This document shows positions 9,584 through 18,188 of a stretch of 45,033 nucleotides of DNA, piece after piece. Both the position numbers and the translations under genes were made by a program. The DNA comes from Mycolicibacterium canariasense (GTDB lineage Bacteria; Actinomycetota; Actinomycetes; Mycobacteriales; Mycobacteriaceae), in contig NZ_LQOL01000066.1 of NCBI RefSeq assembly GCF_002101555.1, forward strand, positions 1 through 45,033, given 5' to 3'. Below the pieces are notes generated by a model, which made no database searches, had not been told where the DNA came from, and saw only the letters and a list, made by a program, of their open reading frames with translations. The number at the start of each line of letters is the position of its first letter. Position 1 is the stretch's first letter.

Positions 9584-10225
9584 CTAGCGAGACGTATCAA
9601 CCACGTAGCGGCGAGCCAGTGTTTCAGCAAGTCTGCTCGTATGTTCGACGATGTCGACTTGACTTACGTCGACGAGTAGTCCTGCGTGCCAGGCGCTGAT
9701 CAGTTCGACGAAGCCGCCGACCGCTACAAACGTGTCCATGCGCAAGGCCATTTCGTCTGCGTCAGGCTTCAGATGCGGCTTGCTGGCGGCCATGACGAGC
9801 TGGGTTGCTTCCTGCAAGGCCACCGCTCGGCGATCTTGCAATGTTGAACTGCCGACGTGCTGTGTCAGCAGGATCTGTGCTCGCCCGGCATCCTGCGCGA
9901 TGCGGAGAACAACGATCGAGATTGCGGCGCGAATGGTTTCGATCGGTGGTTGACCGACGCGTTCGGCAAATGTTGCCGAAACCTCGCCGAGCATCTCGTC
10001 CCGCACGTTGTCCCACGCTGCTACGAGCAACTCATCGCGCGTCTTGAACTCCTCGTAGAAATATCGGTCGTTCAGCGCGGCTCTGGAGCAGACCCCACGC
10101 ATTGTCACGGCAGCCCATCCGCTTTCCGTCCAGATCTCCGTCGCCGCGTTCACTAGGCGCCGCCGCCGGTCAGCCCGTCGTTCGGCGCCAGTACGCCCGC
10201 CCCACCTTGCTGCCTTTGTCCGCAC
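9584..10225 (-). CDS. TetR-family transcriptional regulator
   Basis: This regulator of about 213 residues has an N-terminal TetR helix-turn-helix (ILVN-type helix LVNAATEIWTESGW, then TMRGVCSRAALNDRYFYEEF) and a variable ligand-binding C-terminus. It converges with the acyl-CoA dehydrogenase on its left and diverges from the SDR/BVMO cluster on its right, so it is the obvious candidate regulator of that cluster. The start is uncertain: GTG 10225 gives a natural N-terminus (VRTKAARWGG), while an ATG at 10258 and a TTG at 10282 extend it. None has a clear ribosome site. An 11-base inverted repeat covers the start region, compatible with autorepression. The ligand is unknown. Confidence 0.85.
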   Translation of the reverse strand: MRTKAARWGGRTGAERRADRRRRLVNAATEIWTESGWAAVTMRGVCSRAALNDRYFYEEFKTRDELLVAAWDNVRDEMLGEVSATFAERVGQPPIETIRAAISIVVLRIAQDAGRAQILLTQHVGSSTLQDRRAVALQEATQLVMAASKPHLKPDADEMALRMDTFVAVGGFVELISAWHAGLLVDVSQVDIVEHTSRLAETLARRYVVDTSR

Positions 10226-10247
10226 GAATACATCTTGACAAAGGCAG
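10210..10247. promoter_or_regulatory. Perfect 11-bp inverted repeat over the TetR start (candidate operator)
   Basis: CTGCCTTTGTC (10210-10220) and GACAAAGGCAG (10237-10247) are exact inverted copies separated by 16 bases. The repeat spans the proposed GTG start of the TetR gene. Its position and symmetry fit an autoregulatory operator of that protein. This is inference from position only. Confidence 0.5.
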
Positions 10248-10262
10248 GAGCGCCGCATCAAA

Positions 10263-10301
10263 CTGGTGGCAGGCGACCACAATTGTGTTCGCCGCCACCA
10301 G
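10263..10301. promoter_or_regulatory. Long imperfect palindrome between TetR and SDR genes (candidate operator)
   Basis: The outer arms CTGGTGGC and GCCACCAG are exact, and the centre CACAATTGTG is a perfect palindrome. The intervening GGCGAC and TTCGCC segments pair with one mismatch and one extra base. The 39-base element lies 65 bases upstream of the SDR start codon and upstream of the TetR gene. It could be a second operator in the divergent promoter region. Confidence 0.5.
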
Positions 10302-10366
10302 ATGGCTGCAGGCCGGCTTGTCTCACAGGTCAGGCGTCGCCGTAATCTGCAAAGGATTCAGTAGTG

Positions 10367-11203
10367 ATGGATATCTTGAGGTGGGACAGACCGCCTCGCC
10401 TGAGCCGCCGCGCCAACGCGGTCGTAACGGGAGCGGGCAGCGGAATTGGCCGTGCCTTCGCGGTGGAGCTCGCCCGTAGAGGTGGACGAGTGGTGTGTGC
10501 CGACATCGACCCGGTGCGTGCCAAGGAGACGGTCGGGCTCGTCGTCCAAGCCGGCGGCGAGGGGCTCGACATCGCATGCGATGTCACGGACGAAGAGCAG
10601 GTCCGCGAACTCGCCGACAGCGCCGAGAAGTGGTTCGGCGCGGCAGCCAGCCTGGTGATCAACAACGCGGGCATCGGAATCGGTGGCAATGTCATCGGCG
10701 CGACGCCCAAGCGGGACTGGGAAGCGACACTTTCAGTCAACTTGTGGGGAGTGATTTACGGCTGCGAGATCTTCGTACCGCGACTTCGTGCGAAGGGCAG
10801 CGGGGGAATTATCAACGTCGCATCGGCTGCAAGTTTTGGAGCAGCGCCCCGGATGGGTGCCTATAACGTCAGCAAGGCCGGCGTGCTCTCGCTATCCGAG
10901 ACTTTGGCGGCCGAGCTGAGTGGTACTGGTGTGGCGGTGACTGTACTGTGCCCGACATTTGTCAAGACCAACATCGTCGATAACCCTGGTATTGAGGAGT
11001 CGGCCGCCAAGCTGGCAACGAATTTGATGAAGTGGACCGGCGTGTCGGCGGAATCGGTGGCGCGCAAAACGTTGGACGCGAACGATCGCGGTCAGTTGCA
11101 CGTCCTACCCCAAGTCGACGCGAAGATTCTCTGGTTATTTAAGCGGGCAGTGCCTGCCACGTATACCCGTGCGCTCGGTTTGGTTGAGCGAATCGCGCGC
11201 TAA
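10367..11203 (+). CDS. Short-chain dehydrogenase/reductase (SDR)
   Basis: This 278-residue classical-type SDR should interconvert an alcohol and a ketone with NAD(P). It shows the cofactor motif TGAGSGIG, the NNAG motif, a serine in NVASAASFG and the catalytic pair YNVSK. A DIDP segment after the second strand, where many NAD-preferring SDRs carry an acid, suggests NAD, though weakly. The ATG at 10367 follows AAAGGA; a GTG directly in front is also possible. It opens the rightward cluster, 31 bases before the ferritin-like gene. The natural job is oxidising a secondary alcohol to the ketone used by the downstream BVMOs, or oxidising the alcohol released by the esterase. It resembles the SadH-type SDR position in mymA-like gene sets. 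Confidence 0.88.
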   Translation: MDILRWDRPPRLSRRANAVVTGAGSGIGRAFAVELARRGGRVVCADIDPVRAKETVGLVVQAGGEGLDIACDVTDEEQVRELADSAEKWFGAAASLVINNAGIGIGGNVIGATPKRDWEATLSVNLWGVIYGCEIFVPRLRAKGSGGIINVASAASFGAAPRMGAYNVSKAGVLSLSETLAAELSGTGVAVTVLCPTFVKTNIVDNPGIEESAAKLATNLMKWTGVSAESVARKTLDANDRGQLHVLPQVDAKILWLFKRAVPATYTRALGLVERIAR

Positions 11204-11234
11204 GTCATTCCAGACAAAGACAAAGGAGACTCCA

Positions 11235-12158
11235 ATGGCATTCAAATACAGCGATATGCTCGAGACGATCAAGAATCGGCAGTGGGCGCTGGCCGACATC
11301 GATTGGGATGCGCCGGGCGCCGATAAAATCACTGATGAGCAGCGGCCCGAACTGAAGCAGTTCATGGCTGACGTGGTGTGGATAGAACACGTCGGTGCAC
11401 GCGCGTTCGCCGCCATGGCGCCGAAAGCGCCGTTCGAGGCTCTAGGTGACATCTACCGGTATTTCCATGCCGAGGAGCAGCGGCACGCCAACGCGGAGCT
11501 GGCGCTCATGCAGCGGTGGGGGATGCTCGAGGAAGGGGAAATCCCGGTGCCGAACAAGAATATTCGACTGGTCATCGAGTGGATCGACCGATACGCCGAG
11601 GCCCTCCCGCTGACGGTGATCGGAGCGGCGATCCCAGCCTTGGAGACTGCGCTCGACGGAGCATTGCTCAAGTTCCTTCTCGACGAGGTGCAGGATCCGC
11701 TCTGCGCCGAGGTCTTCAACAAGGTCAACAACGACGAATCGCGGCACTTGGCAGTGGGATTCCAGGTTCTGAACGACCTCGGCGCCAGCCCCATGCGCAT
11801 TCATGCGACTCAGACGATGGGGGCGCTCATCGACCCGAGAATCCTTCTCGGCGGCGTCCTCTACGTGCCGTTGCTCACCAGGATGTTGACCAATCTCAAC
11901 GCCATGGGATTGTCGGAGGAGAAGCTCTACAACGCGGTGATGCGGTACGAGAACGTCGGAGATCGTAGTGAGTTCACGCGCCGCGTTCCGGGCTACCACA
12001 TCTTGAAGGCTCACATGTCCGCCAGCATCAAGCGTTCTCAGCCATTGCATTTCATTTCGCAGCGGCTGGGTACCGCGATCGACCACTTCCCCACCGAGGT
12101 GCTCGGTAAGTCACCGACGTGGACAGAAGAGCTGACCTACGAACCGGTGGCCAGATGA
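11235..12158 (+). CDS. Ferritin-like diiron protein
   Basis: This 307-residue helical protein carries a complete set of ferritin-like diiron ligands: E51 (WIEHVG), E80/E81 with H84 (HAEEQRH), E137 (PALETALDG), and E168 with H171 (NDESRH). Two ExxH motifs with spaced glutamates are characteristic of diiron oxygenases, desaturases and ferritin-like oxidases. AAAGGAG precedes the ATG at 11235, and the stop overlaps the next BVMO start as ATGA. Its presence inside a Baeyer-Villiger operon suggests a second oxygen-activating enzyme, for example a hydroxylase or desaturase that makes the ketone precursor. No close characterised homologue is recalled, so the reaction is open; a metal-binding or redox accessory role is the alternative. 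Confidence 0.75.
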   Translation: MAFKYSDMLETIKNRQWALADIDWDAPGADKITDEQRPELKQFMADVVWIEHVGARAFAAMAPKAPFEALGDIYRYFHAEEQRHANAELALMQRWGMLEEGEIPVPNKNIRLVIEWIDRYAEALPLTVIGAAIPALETALDGALLKFLLDEVQDPLCAEVFNKVNNDESRHLAVGFQVLNDLGASPMRIHATQTMGALIDPRILLGGVLYVPLLTRMLTNLNAMGLSEEKLYNAVMRYENVGDRSEFTRRVPGYHILKAHMSASIKRSQPLHFISQRLGTAIDHFPTEVLGKSPTWTEELTYEPVAR

Positions 12159-13822
12159 GCGACACCACGACCGTCTTGATCGTCGGTGCGGGTTTCGCCG
12201 GCCTGGGAACCGCAATCCGGTTGCTACAACAGGGTATCGACGATTTCGTTGTCCTTGAACGTGCCGACGAGGTGGGTGGTACCTGGCGGGACAACACCTA
12301 TCCCGGCGCGGCGTGCGACATCCCGTCGCTGCTCTATTCCTACGGGTTCGAGCAAAATCCGGACTGGTCCCGCGCGTATTCGGGCAGCGCCGAGATCCTC
12401 GGCTACATCAAGACGATGGTGGACAAGTACTCGCTGTCGCGTTTCATCCGGTTCGGAGTGAACGTCACCGGTCTGGAGTTCGACGAGGAAAGCGCACTGT
12501 GGACGGCGCAGACAGCTGACGGCTCGCAGTTCACGGCGCGCACCGCAGTGATGGCCAGTGGGCCGCTGGCGAATGCGAGCCTGCCGGACATCCGCGGACT
12601 GGACACCTTCGATGGTCACAAGATCCACAGTGCGCGTTGGGATCACGACTACGACATGAGCGACAAACGTGTCGCCGTGATCGGCACCGGAGCCAGCGCT
12701 GTTCAGATCATTCCCGAACTGGTGAAGACTGCGCGGTCGGTGAAGGTCTTCCAACGCACCCCCGGCTGGGTCCTCCCTCGGCCCGACTTCTCCCATCCGC
12801 AGTGGGCGCGCACGGCGTTTCGTCGAGCGCCTCTCGTGCAGAAAGCCGCACGGCAGGCGTGGTTCTGGGTGCACGAGCTCATGGCCGTCGGCATGGTCTG
12901 GGATACCCCGGTCACCACCGGCATCCAGCTGGTGGCGAAGGCGAATTTACGGAGGCAGGTATCGGATACTTGGCTCAGGCGCCAGCTGACGCCGAACTTC
13001 CGCGCCGGCTGCAAACGGATGCTGATGAGCAGCGATTACTACCCCGCTCTTCAACGCGACAACTGCAAGCTCATCTCATGGCCGATCGCGACCCTGTCGC
13101 CGAATGGCATACGGACCGCAGATGGCATCGAACACGAAGTGGACTGCATCGTCTTTGCCACCGGCTTCGATGTATGCAAGGCCGGCACGCCTTTTCCCAT
13201 CTGCGCAGCTGGTCGTGAGCTCTCCGACGAGTGGTCCCAGGGCGCCTATGCGTACCGGAGCGTCACCGTTGCGGGCTATCCCAATCTGTTCTTCACCTTC
13301 GGTCCGAATTCAGGGCCCGGCCATAACTCGGCCCTCGTGTACATGGAGGCCGAGATCAACTACATCGTCAAAGCCATCGGCGCGATCATCGCGAATGATC
13401 TCAGTACGCTCGAGGTCCGCGAAGATCGGCAAAATAATTACCACGGCGAGGTACAGCAGCGGTTGGGAAGTACGACTTGGAATTCGGGTTGCAAGAGCTG
13501 GTACCTCACGAATGACGGATACAACGGCACCATGTACCCCGGTTTCGCCACCCAGTTCGTGCGCGCACTGTCCAAGGTCGACATGGGTGATTATGTAACG
13601 ACCCCGACAACCGCACGAACTGAGCACCACCCAACCGAACACGCCCAAAACGGCTCGAATGTGGCCAAGGTTGCCCAGGGCCGCAAGGCCAAGGTAGCCC
13701 AGGGCCGAAAAAGCGCAGGCGCCCTGCCAACGCGGTCTGACGTCAAAGCCGACATCCTGGACGTGGGCGTCGGGAAAGTACCGCCTAAGCGCGCAGCCTC
13801 GAGAGTGAGGAAAGACGCTTGA
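12155..13822 (+). CDS. Flavin-containing Baeyer-Villiger monooxygenase 1
   Basis: This 555-residue FAD/NADPH monooxygenase inserts one oxygen next to a ketone to give an ester or lactone. It has the N-terminal FAD motif GAGFAGLG, the segment VGGTWRDNTYPGAACD, the BVMO fingerprint FDGHKIHSARW, and a second dinucleotide motif GTGASAV. The C-terminal 80 or so residues form a lysine/alanine-rich tail with an exact 8-residue duplication (AKVAQGRK twice), not part of the catalytic fold. The ATG overlaps the ferritin-like stop (ATGA), and its own stop overlaps the next BVMO. It is closer in sequence to BVMO 3 than to BVMO 2. Ketone specificity cannot be read; sterol, terpenoid or long-chain ketones are plausible. 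Confidence 0.92.
   Translation: MSDTTTVLIVGAGFAGLGTAIRLLQQGIDDFVVLERADEVGGTWRDNTYPGAACDIPSLLYSYGFEQNPDWSRAYSGSAEILGYIKTMVDKYSLSRFIRFGVNVTGLEFDEESALWTAQTADGSQFTARTAVMASGPLANASLPDIRGLDTFDGHKIHSARWDHDYDMSDKRVAVIGTGASAVQIIPELVKTARSVKVFQRTPGWVLPRPDFSHPQWARTAFRRAPLVQKAARQAWFWVHELMAVGMVWDTPVTTGIQLVAKANLRRQVSDTWLRRQLTPNFRAGCKRMLMSSDYYPALQRDNCKLISWPIATLSPNGIRTADGIEHEVDCIVFATGFDVCKAGTPFPICAAGRELSDEWSQGAYAYRSVTVAGYPNLFFTFGPNSGPGHNSALVYMEAEINYIVKAIGAIIANDLSTLEVREDRQNNYHGEVQQRLGSTTWNSGCKSWYLTNDGYNGTMYPGFATQFVRALSKVDMGDYVTTPTTARTEHHPTEHAQNGSNVAKVAQGRKAKVAQGRKSAGALPTRSDVKADILDVGVGKVPPKRAASRVRKDA
13664..13711 (+). repeat. Tandem 24-bp repeat in the BVMO 1 tail
   Basis: Two adjacent 24-base units (13664-13687 and 13688-13711) encode AKVAQGRK twice and differ at only a few third positions. 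The unit lies in the low-complexity lysine-rich C-terminus, a typical place for slippage-driven length variation. Confidence 0.75.
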
Positions 13823-15423
13823 GTGTCCATGTCGCGGGCGACGAGAATGCCCCCACCTCCGGAGCCTCTACGTACGAGGTCCCCACCCACGAGGTCCCCA
13901 CCCACGAGATATTGGTCATCGGGGCTGGATTCTCCGGGATCGGGGTGGGCATCAAGCTGCTGAAGGAAGGTTTCTCAGACTTCCTCATCGTTGATGAGGC
14001 CCAAGGGGTGGGTGGAACCTGGTACTGGAATACCTACCCGGGGATTGCAGTAGACATTCCGTCATATAGTTACCAATTCTCCTTTGAGAAACGCCCGTCG
14101 TGGTCACGTACCTATGCGCCGGGGATCGAACTGAAGAACTACGCGAAGCATTGCGTGGAAAAATATGGCCTCGCGTCGCGCATCCGCTTCGGAGTCACGG
14201 TTGTGAGGGCTGAGTTCGACGAAGAATCGACATTGTGGCGTTTGTTCACCTCGACAGATGAGGAACTGACAGCCAGGTTCGTCATCAATGCCTCCGGGGT
14301 TCTCACGCGACCAAAAACGCCGGACATACCGGGGGTCGGGGACTTCGGCGGGGTCACGATGCACACGTCGCGCTGGGACCACCAGCAGACCCTCACCGGA
14401 AAGAGGGTCGCCGTCATCGGGACGGGCGCCTCGGCGGTGCAACTGATCCCCTCGATAGCCAAGGACGTGGACACACTCACCGTCTTTCAGCGCACCCCGA
14501 TATGGTGTCTACCGAAATTCGACTTCGCGGTGCCCCGCCCGCTGAGTGCTCTTCTCCGGCTCGCACCCGGAGCGCAGATCGCCGCGCGGGCAGCCAGCCA
14601 GGCGTTTGTCGAACTCACCTTTCCCGTCGCAGCGCACTTCCATACCGCCATACCGCTGGCGTCGGCGATCGAGCGTGCAGCGATCAGCTACATGCGTCGG
14701 CAGGTCACAGACCCGGTCGTTCGGGATAAGCTGACACCGCGCTACGCGCTGGGCTGCAAGCGGCCAAGCTTTCACAACGAATATCTCAAGACGTTCAACC
14801 GCGGCAACGTCCATCTTGAAACCAACCCCATCACCCGGGTGGATGAGACCGCGGTAATTACGGCCGATGGCGCCAGACACGAGATCGACGTGCTCGTGCT
14901 GGCAACGGGATTCAAGGTCATGGAATCGGACAGCATGCCCACCTACTCGCTCAGAGGTGTCGCCGGCCGAGACCAGGCACAGTGGTGGGACGAGAACCGA
15001 CTCCAGGCATATGAGGGCGTCAGCGTGCCAGGATTCCCGAACCATTTCTCAGTGTTTGGCCCGTACGGATACAACGGCTCGTCCTACTTCGCACTCATCG
15101 AGGCACAGGCGGGTCACATTCTCCGTTGCCTCCGGCAGGCCAGGACGGCCGGCTCGAACTACGTCGAGGTACGCGAGGAGGCGAATCAACGCTTCTTCGC
15201 GGAGATGCTGGCACGGCGGCATACGCAGGTCTTCTGGCAGGACAGCTGCGCGGGCGCGAACAGCTATTACTTCGACAAGCATGGGGACGTGCCTCTGCGT
15301 CCGACGACGACGGTCGAGTCGATCTGGCGCAGTCGACGATTCGACCTGGCCGACTACCGTTTCGAACGACGACCGGCGAAAAAGGCGGACACTGCCCCAC
15401 AGAAGGTGGTCACCGCCGGATGA
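13819..15423 (+). CDS. Flavin-containing Baeyer-Villiger monooxygenase 2
   Basis: This 534-residue BVMO starts at a TTG that overlaps the previous stop (TTGA). Its FAD motif GAGFSGIG is preceded by about 30 extra residues that include a tandem EVPTH repeat. The segment VGGTWYWNTYPGIAVD, the fingerprint FGGVTMHTSRW and the motif GTGASAV are intact. The middle and substrate regions differ clearly from BVMO 1 and 3: near GCKRPSFHNEY the other two have GCKR followed by SSDYYPAL. It is therefore a different subgroup, probably with a different ketone or opposite regioselectivity, and not a recent duplicate. It is coupled to the downstream esterase by an ATGA overlap, which fits immediate hydrolysis of its ester product. 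Confidence 0.92.
   Translation: MSVHVAGDENAPTSGASTYEVPTHEVPTHEILVIGAGFSGIGVGIKLLKEGFSDFLIVDEAQGVGGTWYWNTYPGIAVDIPSYSYQFSFEKRPSWSRTYAPGIELKNYAKHCVEKYGLASRIRFGVTVVRAEFDEESTLWRLFTSTDEELTARFVINASGVLTRPKTPDIPGVGDFGGVTMHTSRWDHQQTLTGKRVAVIGTGASAVQLIPSIAKDVDTLTVFQRTPIWCLPKFDFAVPRPLSALLRLAPGAQIAARAASQAFVELTFPVAAHFHTAIPLASAIERAAISYMRRQVTDPVVRDKLTPRYALGCKRPSFHNEYLKTFNRGNVHLETNPITRVDETAVITADGARHEIDVLVLATGFKVMESDSMPTYSLRGVAGRDQAQWWDENRLQAYEGVSVPGFPNHFSVFGPYGYNGSSYFALIEAQAGHILRCLRQARTAGSNYVEVREEANQRFFAEMLARRHTQVFWQDSCAGANSYYFDKHGDVPLRPTTTVESIWRSRRFDLADYRFERRPAKKADTAPQKVVTAG
13876..13905 (+). repeat. Tandem 15-bp repeat in the BVMO 2 N-terminus
   Basis: GAGGTCCCCACCCAC occurs twice back to back and encodes EVPTH twice, just ahead of the FAD-binding strand. 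It is an in-frame expansion in a probably disordered N-terminal extension. Confidence 0.8.
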
Positions 15424-16382
15424 GTTCACCTGCCAGGCCGAATCCGAGCATGGCGAGCCACCTGGTCGCGGCAACGGCGCGAGGCGTTCTTCGACCTCTC
15501 ACGCAGGTGATTCCGGCCAACGAGCATGGCTTCGCGGTCATGGACCGCGTGCTACGGGGAACACTCGTGGTGTCGCGGCCAAGGCGCGCAATCAGTGTCG
15601 AGAAGGTAGACACGCCCTTCGCCGGTGAACGTGTGCGAGGCGACTGGGTCAAGGCGGCCAACGTGGCCTCGGATGCTCCGCCGATTCTTTATATACACGG
15701 CGGCGCATTTTCTATGTGCTCTCCCGAGACCCACCGTGGCCTCATCAGCGAACTGTCCGCGGCCGCCCGCAGGCCGGTATTTGCCGTGCGCTATCGATTG
15801 GTCCCGAAATATCCCTTCCCGGCGGCCGCAGATGATGCACTGATCGCTTATCGATGGTTGACAGAGGGAAGCGCGATCACCGCGTCTTCTGGCACGGTGG
15901 CGCTCGCCGGAGATTCCGCAGGCGGCCAGCTTGCTGCGGCGACGGCGCTTGGCGCTCGGGAACATCGACTGCCGACGCCGGATGCCATGCTGCTGATGTC
16001 GCCGGTGCTGGATTTGACATGTCAACTTGCGATGGACCGTGATCTGCGCAGACGGGACCCCTTTGCGTCCGCCATCTCTGCGTCGAGAACAATGGGTCTG
16101 TACGTGGCGGGCGCCGATCCAGCCGACCCGAGGATAAGCGTGCTCGATGCTGATCTCACGGACATGCCACCAACTTTGATTCAGGTCGGCGGACGAGAGA
16201 TGTTGCTCGACGACTCCAGAGTCTTTGCCAAACGTCTGCAAACTGCAGGGGTCTCCTCGCAGTTGCAAGTTTTCCGCGGCCAGATCCATGTCTTCCAGGC
16301 GATGTTTCGCCTACTGCCAGAAGCGCGTGAGGCCCTCAGGCTCGGTGGCGAGTTCTTGGCTACTTCGGCCACCGTCCGTTGA
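15420..16382 (+). CDS. Alpha/beta-hydrolase esterase, HSL/LipR type
   Basis: This 320-residue esterase of the hormone-sensitive-lipase family has the oxyanion motif HGGA (residues 93-96), the nucleophile S166 in GDSAGG, and downstream acid and histidine candidates in DDSRVF and QIHVFQ. The ATG overlaps the BVMO 2 stop as ATGA, so the two are probably translated together. A BVMO followed by an HSL-type esterase is the standard order for ketone cleavage: the monooxygenase makes an ester and the hydrolase splits it into alcohol and acid. In the M. tuberculosis mymA operon the BVMO gene is likewise followed by lipR. No signal peptide is seen, so it is cytosolic. Confidence 0.92.
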   Translation: MSSPARPNPSMASHLVAATARGVLRPLTQVIPANEHGFAVMDRVLRGTLVVSRPRRAISVEKVDTPFAGERVRGDWVKAANVASDAPPILYIHGGAFSMCSPETHRGLISELSAAARRPVFAVRYRLVPKYPFPAAADDALIAYRWLTEGSAITASSGTVALAGDSAGGQLAAATALGAREHRLPTPDAMLLMSPVLDLTCQLAMDRDLRRRDPFASAISASRTMGLYVAGADPADPRISVLDADLTDMPPTLIQVGGREMLLDDSRVFAKRLQTAGVSSQLQVFRGQIHVFQAMFRLLPEAREALRLGGEFLATSATVR

Positions 16383-16444
16383 CAGCGTCCCTGCGCACGC
16401 CTTGACCACGAGGCGCCCCAGCACGAAGGTTGTATGAGCTAACG

Positions 16445-18034
16445 ATGAAACCCGTGAAACTTGAACAAACCCAGGACAATCCCCCTGGTAACCCCTCGAT
16501 CGTCATCATCGGCGCCGGCTTCGCCGGAATTACCCTGGCACTCCGCCTCACACGCGCGGGGTTCGACAGGGTCCTCATCGTCGAAAAGGGCGATGGTGTC
16601 GGGGGAGTCTGGCGGGAGAACACCTACCCGGGGGCGGCCTGTGATGTCCCGTCGCAGCTGTACTCGATCTCCTCGGCGCCAAATCCCACGTGGGGCCGGC
16701 GTTACGCGGAACAACGCGACATCCTCGCCTACCTTCGCCGCGTCGTCGACGAAAGTGGATTGCTGCCCCTCCTTCGGACGAAGACCGAAGTCGCCAAGGC
16801 AGCCTTCGATGAGCGCTCGAACACATGGCGTCTGACCACGACTTCCAACGAAGAATTGGAGTGTGATGTCGTCATTTCGGCCGTGGGACAGCTGTCGCGC
16901 CCTTCGATCCCGAACATTCCTGGAATGTCGGGGTTCGCGGGCCCGTCGTTTCATTCCGCCAATTGGGACCACGATCTGAATCTCAGCGGCAAGCGCATTG
17001 CGGTCGTCGGCACTGGCGCAAGTGCGGTGCAATTCGTCCCGGTGGTCGCTGCATGCGCCGCGCACTTGGATGTTTTCCAACGGTCAGCCCCATGGGTGCT
17101 GCCCAAATTCGATCGTCAGTACGGTGGGCGGCATCACCAACTGCTGCGCAAGTTACCCATTCTGCGGCTCAGCGAACGTCTGATGATCTGGACGATATTC
17201 GAGTTCTTGGCGTTGGCACTCGTCGATGCGAAGCCAGTGGCGCGAGTCCTTGGCGGCGTCGCCCTCAGGCACCTAGGTCGCCAGGTGCACGACGCGCGGC
17301 TGCGTTCCCAACTGACACCGGACTATGCGCCCGGATGCAAGAGGATCCTGTTCTCCAGCGACTACTACCCCGCACTCGCCCGTCCCAACGTCGCACTGGT
17401 GACCGACGATATTGAGGCAGTAGAACCCGGCGGAATTCGCACGGTGGACGGCGAATTCCATGCCGCCGACGTCATCATCTACGGCACCGGCTTTAGTGCC
17501 ACCGAGTTTCTTTCCCCGATGGAGGTCCACGGCCGTTCGGACCGAACATTGTCGGACGTGTGGGCAGATGGCGCGCACGCCTACTACGGCCTGTCGGTGC
17601 CAGATTTCCCGAATTTCCTCATGATGTACGGGCCGAACACCAACGTGGGATCCGGGTCGATTGTCTACATGCTCGAGTCGCAGGCCCGACACATCGTCAG
17701 GTTGATGAAGGTTCTCCGTGCCCATCCGCGAAGTGTCATCGAGGTGCGTGCCGACGTGGAGAAGCGCTTCAACGACCGGTTGGGTCGCCGCCTGGACAAA
17801 TCCGTGTGGACTATGTGCACGAGCTGGTATCGCTCGGCGCGCGGTTCGATATCCACCAACTGGCCCAGCCCGACCTTCCTGTATCGCCTTCGTGCGCGCA
17901 GGCCGAAGCGGCGCGCTTACGTCCTGTCGCGTCCCGCGCCCGCGAACTCGTCGCGCAGGGGGACACCCGAGCCGGCCAACACCCATCTGGCCGACATGCC
18001 CTATGCCCCCAGCGGGGCCGATAGCGTCGACTAG
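16445..18034 (+). CDS. Flavin-containing Baeyer-Villiger monooxygenase 3
   Basis: This 529-residue BVMO shows GAGFAGIT at the FAD site, GVWRENTYPGAACD, the fingerprint FAGPSFHSANW and GTGASAVQF. It shares the GCKR...SSDYYPAL block with BVMO 1, so the two are closer relatives and may have arisen by duplication. The ATG at 16445 is preferred; an in-frame TTG at 16430 is too close to GAAGG. The gene is 62 bases after the esterase, so probably in the same transcript but not coupled. The last 60 residues are an arginine/proline-rich tail. Three BVMOs in one operon suggest sequential or alternative oxidation of a multi-ketone or polycyclic substrate; this is inference. Confidence 0.92.
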   Translation: MKPVKLEQTQDNPPGNPSIVIIGAGFAGITLALRLTRAGFDRVLIVEKGDGVGGVWRENTYPGAACDVPSQLYSISSAPNPTWGRRYAEQRDILAYLRRVVDESGLLPLLRTKTEVAKAAFDERSNTWRLTTTSNEELECDVVISAVGQLSRPSIPNIPGMSGFAGPSFHSANWDHDLNLSGKRIAVVGTGASAVQFVPVVAACAAHLDVFQRSAPWVLPKFDRQYGGRHHQLLRKLPILRLSERLMIWTIFEFLALALVDAKPVARVLGGVALRHLGRQVHDARLRSQLTPDYAPGCKRILFSSDYYPALARPNVALVTDDIEAVEPGGIRTVDGEFHAADVIIYGTGFSATEFLSPMEVHGRSDRTLSDVWADGAHAYYGLSVPDFPNFLMMYGPNTNVGSGSIVYMLESQARHIVRLMKVLRAHPRSVIEVRADVEKRFNDRLGRRLDKSVWTMCTSWYRSARGSISTNWPSPTFLYRLRARRPKRRAYVLSRPAPANSSRRGTPEPANTHLADMPYAPSGADSVD

Positions 18035-18188
18035 TGGCGGCTCTGTTCAGTGACGGGTATCCGAGGACGGCGGGGAGTCGCTGACATTCGAGCGGCAACT
18101 GTGATCGCCGTTGACAGGGTGGTCACCGGTGTAAACGATGGGTGAAATCCTTCCGATAATGCGAGAAACAACATCAAGGGGGCACTCG

